This document shows, piece by piece, positions 57,200 to 64,000 of a DNA stretch of 64,000 nt (the first letter of the stretch is position 1; the number at the start of each line of letters is the position of its first letter). This DNA comes from Hydractinia symbiolongicarpus. Lineage: Eukaryota; Cnidaria; Hydrozoa; Anthoathecata; Hydractiniidae. The stretch lies in the NCBI RefSeq assembly GCF_029227915.1, contig NC_079876.1:24306001-24370000 (forward strand), written 5' to 3'. The position numbers and the translations under genes are program-made. Under the pieces are notes generated by a model. It saw only the letters and a list, made by a program, of their open reading frames with translations, searched no databases and was not told the origin of the DNA.

Positions 57200-57388
57200 G
57201 TATTAATAAGTAGACGAAAAGTAGCCAAAGACCACAGTAGAGAAGGTCATTTAGCCAACATTCGAGATCTTGATGCTTGCAGAATGCCAAAGCATGCAGT
57301 TAGTGATGACGAAGAAGAAGATGATAAAGAATCTGAAAGTCACGAAAGTTATTTTCGGGGCAGAAATATTCAAGATTTAAGGTTTTAA
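57200..57388 (+). CDS. Unrecognised coding-like segment
   Basis: A plus-strand frame of about 60 codons ending in TAA at 57386-57388, with sequence that looks selected: REGHLANIRDLDACRMPKHA followed by an acidic run (SDDEEEDDKESESHES) and YFRGRNIQDLRF. It has no ATG at a useful place, so it would be a last exon or a retroelement remnant. I do not recognise the family. Confidence 0.3.
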   Translation, partial: VLISRRKVAKDHSREGHLANIRDLDACRMPKHAVSDDEEEDDKESESHESYFRGRNIQDLRF

Positions 57389-58239
57389 AGCTAGAAATTT
57401 TAAATACTTTCAGGGCATAAAGTTAAACAAATGGTAATTATATATTATTAGAATTATGGTTCAACAGAAAGAGGTTTTTGGAAATTAATTAGCAAAATGT
57501 ACCTAAATAATAATAATAAATATCGCTTATAATAACAAGTTACATGCGCTAATGGGTCACAATAAAATAGCAGGACCAAGTAGAAGGCATTGAGCCTTTT
57601 GACCAAACCCTAGTTATTGAGTATTATATGCTAATAAATGTTATTGTACATTCATATTACTATTTACAATAGAATGCAAAAATGTACTTAAATAAATAAG
57701 CCGTCTTAATTTATCATACGAACACCAATCTTTGGTTTTGTGCTAAAAATATTTCCTTACATTAATAACTGTTGCGTCTTGCAAACTTATTCACTTCATA
57801 TTCATTTCATATTTTCGGTCAAAAATGAATTCTACAGATGGGGTCTTCTATGTCGAACTAAAAAAGAACTAGACTTTGAAATTTTGAAATAGTTTTTTGG
57901 AATAGTAAAGTTACTTTAGGCATACCTGGTATTATTTCGATGTTAAATAGATGAAAATTGTTTAAAAAATATATATGGCAGTAGTCTGTGTTTACTTTTA
58001 AAAATGAACAATAACACTTGATTGATGTTTTAATTTAAATGCATTTAGTACATTATTCTTGCAAACCAGTGGTTTGACAGACTTAGATCTGTGTACATCA
58101 AAAATATTCTACATGCACGTTTTTTTTTTTTTTACTTTATAATTTTAACAATTTAATGATATTAGTACTTGCCCGTACGATATTACAAAATATTTGGCTG
58201 GGTAGTCATTACTCACAGATTCTTACTACAAAAAGATCT
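57389..58239. other. Nothing recognised
   Basis: AT-rich sequence without a supported feature. Confidence 0.4.
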
Positions 58240-58830
58240 CGTCTTCATCGTCGGAGTCGCTAAAGTAGCTAGCGCCATGTACCACAACCTCCTTGTAATT
58301 ATATTCTTTCAAGTATGGTGTGCACAGTAATTACCCTGTCTATATACACTCGCCAGTTTGATTATTGCTGTACATTCCTCGAGTTCCTTTTCCTTGTGAA
58401 AATTGGTTCTGATGTTGCCCTCTCGCTCTTAACTTTAAGGTTAATGTACCGGTCTTTCTTCACACTTATGTTGCTTAAGCAATGTCCTTTAAAAGCCTCT
58501 ATCTTATCCAAGATCTAGAAGTGTTTATTTAACCACTCTGGATAATGCCCAGACATGGTTAACGCAGAAACCTTGCTATTTAGGAGATATCATGAGAGTA
58601 GGTATTTTTATGAGTCTTTTTAGCTTGTCTTGGGCAAGATACCCAATCACATACCTCTCCCTCTTTACCTTGTTTGCAGAGATAGAGTCGCAAAGGACCA
58701 GGTTTTCGACATTCACATCCCTGATATTATGGAACTAAACCACTGTAAAAGGCTTTTGATATGCCGGTCTCATCTTCAAATTTCAGGGTTAATGACATCA
58801 TCAAAAAGCTTTTAACACCCAATATCCCCT
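58240..58830 (-). pseudogene. Second remnant of the acidic-tail Polinton-like gene
   Basis: Over about 500 bases the sequence parallels 14600-15155 in the same orientation: shared blocks include GTCTTTCTTCACACTTAT, AACCACTC-GG, TCATCTTCAAATTTCA and the ATACCCAATCAC region corresponding to the IGYY block. It is a badly decayed copy of the same minus-strand gene, without a visible polymerase or capsid beside it. It shows that the Polinton-like family inserted at least twice in this window or was locally duplicated. Confidence 0.5.
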
Positions 58831-60246
58831 CAAACATACCTTATTTTAACCAGCAATATAGGAAACGGGTAAACTAAATTCCCTTATAATTTTCTTTCTT
58901 GCTAACTTCATTATAGTTCCAGTGACACTTATGCCTAAGTGGATTTTTGTACGGGCTTTATCGCCTAGTCTCTTATATTAATACGGAAGTTGTGTCCGTC
59001 CGTAACCACCAAAGTGAATATCTTTATTTTCCTTTGATGTAGCCGAAAAATTTACGTCTTTTTTGTTAACTTTTTTGACGATACTGCAACAACGTCAATA
59101 ACATTAATTTGACATCAAGATATCTTAATTTAGATTTATAAAGCTATTACAATGCAATTAAAACTTTAAGGCCAAATAACTTTACAACAAGGTGGTGACG
59201 TCAGTTATTTTTTATAGCGTGGGTAACTAGGGACCACCTGAGACTAAATTGGGTTTCCCGAATCTGATTCGGAATGGACCGGTTAAAGACGTCATCAAAA
59301 ACTCCAACATCTCTAGATTTGTTCGTCATAAGTACATGAAGCTATAAATTTCCGTGATCAACGCTTCAAGATCTATATGATGAATCCAAGTAGGTTAGCA
59401 GATATATATTTTCGCCGTTAAATAAATACTACAGGTTAAAGTTTTCTTTAAATCTATACAATAATGGCTGGAGCAAAAATAAGTCTCGAGTTGTCTTATC
59501 ACCAAGCCCCGTTTTTAATCAAAAAGAAAGAGTTAAAAGTTAAATTAATATTAAATATAAATAACAAATATAGTAAAAAAGAAACTCTAACTATATTGAT
59601 AGATGGAATCACAGTCCAGATATTTACTTGCGCGCGCTTCTAGTGATTATGTAATGCCCGATGTAAACAAACCAAGCAGACACGTTACCTTCATTTCTGC
59701 GCACGCAGGAAGAACACAGCACTATGAGTATATTAAAAAATGACGAGTGTGTATCTTAAAGTATTTATAAATGTCTATAAGTTCTGTCGCTAATAATTTT
59801 ATTTTTGCATTTTCCTTAAAATTTTTTGGTTTTCATAATTATTTTTTGAAAAGTTGGTATTATATTTCTGTTGTAATTAAATTAAGTAGTAAAAAACACA
59901 TATAAAGTAAATCTTGATACATATTTAATTGATAGACGTTTAAAATCCCAGTTTGACGAAGTATGTGTTGTGTTGGTGCATGTCTGTCTAAACCAAAACG
60001 GGAAGCATTTTTGTTTATCATGTAATTTTTTAAATTTGTTTACATTATAATTTGCCCACATATGTTACAAAATGATAAGTAACTGTGTATGAAGGAAAAA
60101 TAAAGGTTTTTAACCAATGAAGACTTGAGTATTATTTGACCTTCAATTATCAAGAGTATGTACGTGTTTATTCCATGTCAATGATTCATCTAAAACTGCG
60201 CCAAAGAATTTTTTGTTTTTTTCTCTTTATGCTGACATTGTTTACT
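58831..60246. other. Nothing recognised
   Basis: No exon or element supported. A tract at 59010-59330 contains GACGTCA/TGACGTCA-like words but no clear structure. Confidence 0.35.
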
Positions 60247-61202
60247 TTAAGTAAAGGTAATTTGAATTTTGTAACGGTCATAGAATAATATATATTTAGT
60301 TTGACTTATATTGAGGGAGAAATTATTTGCATTAAACCATTCGTTTATGTGCGCAGGTTCTTGATTAGCCGTTTTAAAGAGAAATTTAATGTTAGTATGA
60401 CAGAAGAAAAGATTACTATCGTCAGCAAATAAAATAAATTTCAACACTTTGGAAGAATTGTGTAAGTCGTTAATGTAAATCAAAAACAGTAAGGCTCCAA
60501 GAATGGATTCATGTGGGTCACCGGATACCGCATTCTATTAGTTAAAACGGGCGTCCTTGTATTGTTGTACGCTATGCTATGGTTTGAAGATTTTAGTTTA
60601 GATAATAAAATGTTCTGATTTACGGTATCAATTTGCCCCTAGGGCAAACAGCCTTTGATTAAAAGATTCTGATAATTCACTTATCAATTCCATGACTACA
60701 TGGCCCGTTGAATGATGCTTTTGAAAACCAAATTGTTTGTTATATAACCTGTTGTTTGTTATAATCATTTTGCACCAGATGGTCGTAGAGACGGTTATAC
60801 TTTATCCGTTCAAGAATTTTTGGAAAAGCATGGCAAAACTAAAATAGGTCTATAATTAGTGAATTCGGAGCTTTCTCCTGATTTAAAATATATTACTCTA
60901 GCTTTTCTTTGTTAGTCTTGCAACTTTCCATACTTAAAGTAAACTAAGAAATAAAATAGAAATGGTTCAATAATGTCATATACCCTTTTTACAATATTTA
61001 CACTACTGTCATCAAGCCCTGAGCTTTTGTTTGATTGTAATGATAAAAAATCACTTTGCATTTCCTTTCTCGGAAGTTCAGATTCACTCATTAAAGTATC
61101 GCAAGTATTTAAGTAAGAGCTGCGGGTTTTTGTAGAAAATAGAATTTTTGCAGCTCGTTTTGGTCCAACAATGATAAAGAAAATCGTTAGATTTGTTAGC
61201 AA
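60247..61202 (-). mobile_element. LINE reverse-transcriptase fragment
   Basis: On the minus strand, an upstream piece (61202-60912) has LQSNKSSGLDDSSVNIVK, the usual segment before RT motif 1 (NKSSGxDxIxxxxLK). After decayed sequence, SILGALLFLIYINDL at about 60530-60475 is RT motif 4, and LKFILFADDSNLF carries the FADD catalytic pair at about 60425-60440. It is followed by a segment like the start of the thumb (INEWFNANNFSLNISQTKYI). It is frameshifted between these parts. It resembles the CR1/jockey style and may be the same family as 53803-54285. Confidence 0.7.
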
Positions 61203-61408
61203 TTTTATTTTTGATGTGTAAGTTCGTTTTTAATGATAGCATGCTCTGGAAATGTGATCTATAGCTTTGCCAATTATTTTTTTTTAATTATGCTTCAGGT
61301 TTTTCGGTATTTTCTATCGCTATTTGATCTGCATGATAATTTTTTTGCTCGCTTTTTAAGTTTTTTAAACTGTTTTCATTTGAGTAAGTTCTGTTTTTTA
61401 AAAACGCT

Positions 61409-61747
61409 TCATACCGTGGCTGCTTCATACAGTGGCTGCTGAGATGGCAGTTTCAAGGATAATTTACCTAAGTATGGTAAAATAATAAAAACTTCTAGCA
61501 TAGGCACATGGATGACAACTTTTTTATCCTGAAACATTCTGTGGAGAAAGGACTTAATACATCCATCGATCAGGTTTGAGGGATAGCCATTTTTTAACAG
61601 TATGTTTCTAAGATTCTGCATTTCCAAATAAATCCTTGAAAACTCTGAAGCAATTTTGAAGATTCGGAAAATCAATGTAAAAACTAAACCATTTTTATAT
61701 TCACCGGGGAAAAATATACTATAACTAGGGCCAAGAGGTGAACCCAT
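61409..61747 (-). mobile_element. Penelope-like retroelement fragment
   Basis: Minus-strand frame starting MGSPLGPSYSIFFPGEY, the RT motif of Penelope-like elements (A-M-G-S-P-L-G-P), running on with LRNILLKNGYPSNLIDGCI, the linker segment typical of this group, and LEVFIILPYLGKLS. No catalytic YxDD or GIY-YIG domain remains. Confidence comes from these two well-known blocks. Confidence 0.6.
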
Positions 61748-61876
61748 TGCAACACTATCGAATTGATTGTATAACTGACTATCCTACGTGAAATAGGAGT
61801 TTTTTGTGGCCAAGGAAAGAAGTTTTTTAAAATCACCTTGACATAAATTACTAACTTACTAATAACTATTCGTTTA

Positions 61877-61910
61877 CTTGAAAATGGCCGTCGAACGGCC
61901 GAAACGTCGT
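61877..61910 (+). ncRNA. Degenerate hammerhead-ribozyme-like motif
   Basis: The stretch CTTGAAAAT, then GGCCGT-CGA-ACGGCC, then GAAACGTCG has the order of a hammerhead core: a CUGAUGA-like box (decayed), a perfect 6-base-pair stem II with a 3-base loop, and GAAA. Penelope-like elements are known to carry hammerhead motifs, and one fragment lies 130 bases away, on the other strand. The first box is mutated, so activity is unlikely. Confidence 0.4.
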
Positions 61911-62007
61911 AAAGTTTAGTGATTATTACTTGTTTTATTTACAACTTTATGCACACCAATATTTCAAACTTATATCCGTAGTTTTACTTATCAGCTCCCA
62001 TTTGGCT

Positions 62008-62607
<600 letters not shown>

Positions 62608-63241
62608 TGTTATAAATTATGGTAGCAAATGTTAAGGCTACTCTTGTTCTTTTTTTTGACATAAAATATTTTACTGGTGAAAAAAGTAAATTCGAAAAAT
62701 ACATACTTTTTTTCAGAAAAAAATGATTAAGCCTTCTCTAGATATTGAAAAAAAACTGTTTTTGACAAAAATAGTAATAGTAAAAACTCGCATATCAATT
62801 TCAAATACACATCACAGAAACAATATGTTTTAAATATAACGGAATCATTCCACAAAACCTAAAAATTAATTTACAGCTTTTCCTAACGAGAGGGATATAT
62901 TTCATGGCTATGATACTTACTGATTTTTTATATTTATCTATTAAACACCTGCATGTGAAATTTTTAGGTCTCATAGCTCTGAAGCCTTTGACCATTTCTC
63001 GAAATTAACGCTTAAAAATTCTTTTGAAATCTTTATAATGAGGAAATTCATTAGGATTATTCTTAGAACTTGAAAGTCACAACACAACTTTATCTCGTTG
63101 AGAGGAATCATTTCGCCAAAAAAATTCTAAAAATCTTTTGCATTTCGCATTAATACGTCATTTTGCGTTAATTCGCCAGCTGTCGAATCAATTTTACAAA
63201 TGATTAATATAAAAGCGGTCAAATTCAAAATATTTTAATAA
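62608..63241. other. Nothing recognised
   Basis: AT-rich, with no supported gene or element. Confidence 0.4.
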
Positions 63242-63300
63242 GACCTAATAGCTCAGTTACGTGAGACCTAAGGTCGTGGGTTCGCATCCACCCGAAGGCA
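63242..63300 (+). other. tRNA-like sequence lacking an anticodon arm
   Basis: TAATAGCTCAGTTACGTGAG resembles a tRNA A box and D arm, and GTGGGTTCGCATCCACC is a well-formed T arm with B box (GGTTCGCATCC). The distance between them is too short for an anticodon arm, so this is a tRNA pseudogene or the head of a SINE, not a functional tRNA. Confidence 0.5.
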
Positions 63301-64000
63301 GTTTTTCTAAAAAAATGTTTGCGAAAAAGAAACTCGTTGATGACGTAGAAATTAACCATTTCGGACGTAGTTAGTCGGTCAATTAATTGGTTAGATAGCT
63401 AGGAGTTGAAACGCAATACTATCCTCGCAAGCGAGATGGTAATAATACACAATGTCTTGATATTCTCACAGCTATCACAATAAAAAACACAATTTGTATC
63501 ATGTATTAAGTACATCATTATTAATCAAGCGTGTGTCATCATTTCGTGTATTCAACTTTGTTTCAATTGCGTATGTTCATTTAAAGGCGAAAGTCCACTT
63601 CAATCTTTTATCACGTCGGTTCCGAGCGCACGCAATAAAGTGCTTAATATTGTGGAATATTCGAATATTCGAAAGCATTTTTGCACGCGCTGATCGTTTT
63701 GGAATTCAAACTTTTTGACTTTTCAGGAGCGCTGTAAAATGACGTACTTTCATGATTTCTACCAATAAATTCATCACCTATTTTCATTTGTGCGCGCAAT
63801 ACTGTTTCCAATGGACATTGTGCCGCTTGGATGGGCAACCGCGCAACACTTAGTACGTCGTGATTTGCGTTCGAAGTGAGCTAAAAGTATGTAATCAGAC
63901 GCTTTTGTTGCTAATTGTGCTATGCTTTTAACCCTTCAATGATGATACAGAGAACTATATCGGGGAGGATGACATTGACATGTTGAAGTGTGCGTCATTT
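63301..64000. other. Nothing recognised at the right edge
   Basis: No domain or transposon recognised. Open frames at 63494-63718 (+) and 63644-63838 (-) overlap each other and have no family resemblance. Confidence 0.35.

Noticed and set aside
63242-63300. Functional tRNA gene
   Set aside because: Too short between the D and T arms; there is no room for an anticodon arm.

Overview
The window is AT-rich, intron-rich animal DNA, most likely from a cnidarian and probably a hydrozoan. The evidence is small phase-1 domain exons, large repeat-filled introns, RPTP/Ig/FN3 receptor genes, RTE-like and Penelope-like retroelements, and a Polinton-like element of a type I know from Hydra and relatives. 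The species call is an inference. Exon models come from reading splice sites and phase by eye; there is no transcript evidence.

Three host genes are visible. (1) Positions 369-3099 (+) hold the last four exons of a LAR-type receptor tyrosine phosphatase, ending its D2 domain. (2) Positions 29331 down to 7223 (-) hold a complete receptor in 12 exons, 802 codons plus stop: signal peptide, five Ig domains, one FN3 domain, an RPTP-type membrane-proximal FN3 region split over three exons, one transmembrane segment, and a short tail with four YxxPhi tyrosine motifs exactly 13 residues apart, one of them a strict ITIM. It has no phosphatase domain. (3) Positions 41667-51906 (+) hold the first seven exons of its divergently transcribed paralogue (signal peptide, Ig1-Ig5, FN3-1). 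Its 3' half was not found before the window ends.

The two paralogues are head to head, about 12.3 kb apart, with exon-for-exon equal phase and nearly equal exon length. Identity is a mosaic: Ig2 is about 81% and FN3-1 about 78% identical, Ig1 about 58%, and Ig3-Ig5 about 50-60%. For Ig2 the similarity runs into the introns. This looks like a diversifying receptor cluster with local gene conversion. A nearby phosphatase and receptors with phosphorylatable tails could work in one signalling circuit, but that is inference.

Mobile DNA fills the rest. In the introns of gene 2 there is a decayed Polinton-like element (about 9359-16986) with protein-primed PolB, capsid-like and other gene remnants, itself hit by a TTAA-flanked MITE; a frameshifted RTE-like LINE (22994-25693); a TA-flanked TIR element (26918-28253); and a small MITE (7585-8353). 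The shared 5' region has a 1.7 kb TIR element about 100 bp upstream of gene 2, a second TTAA MITE, a CCGT microsatellite, a minisatellite, and a pogo/Tigger-like remnant just upstream of gene 3. Beyond 52 kb there are LINE and Penelope fragments, a second trace of the Polinton-like element, a perfect 500 bp CTGT microsatellite beside a Helitron-like 3' hairpin, and a tRNA-like sequence.
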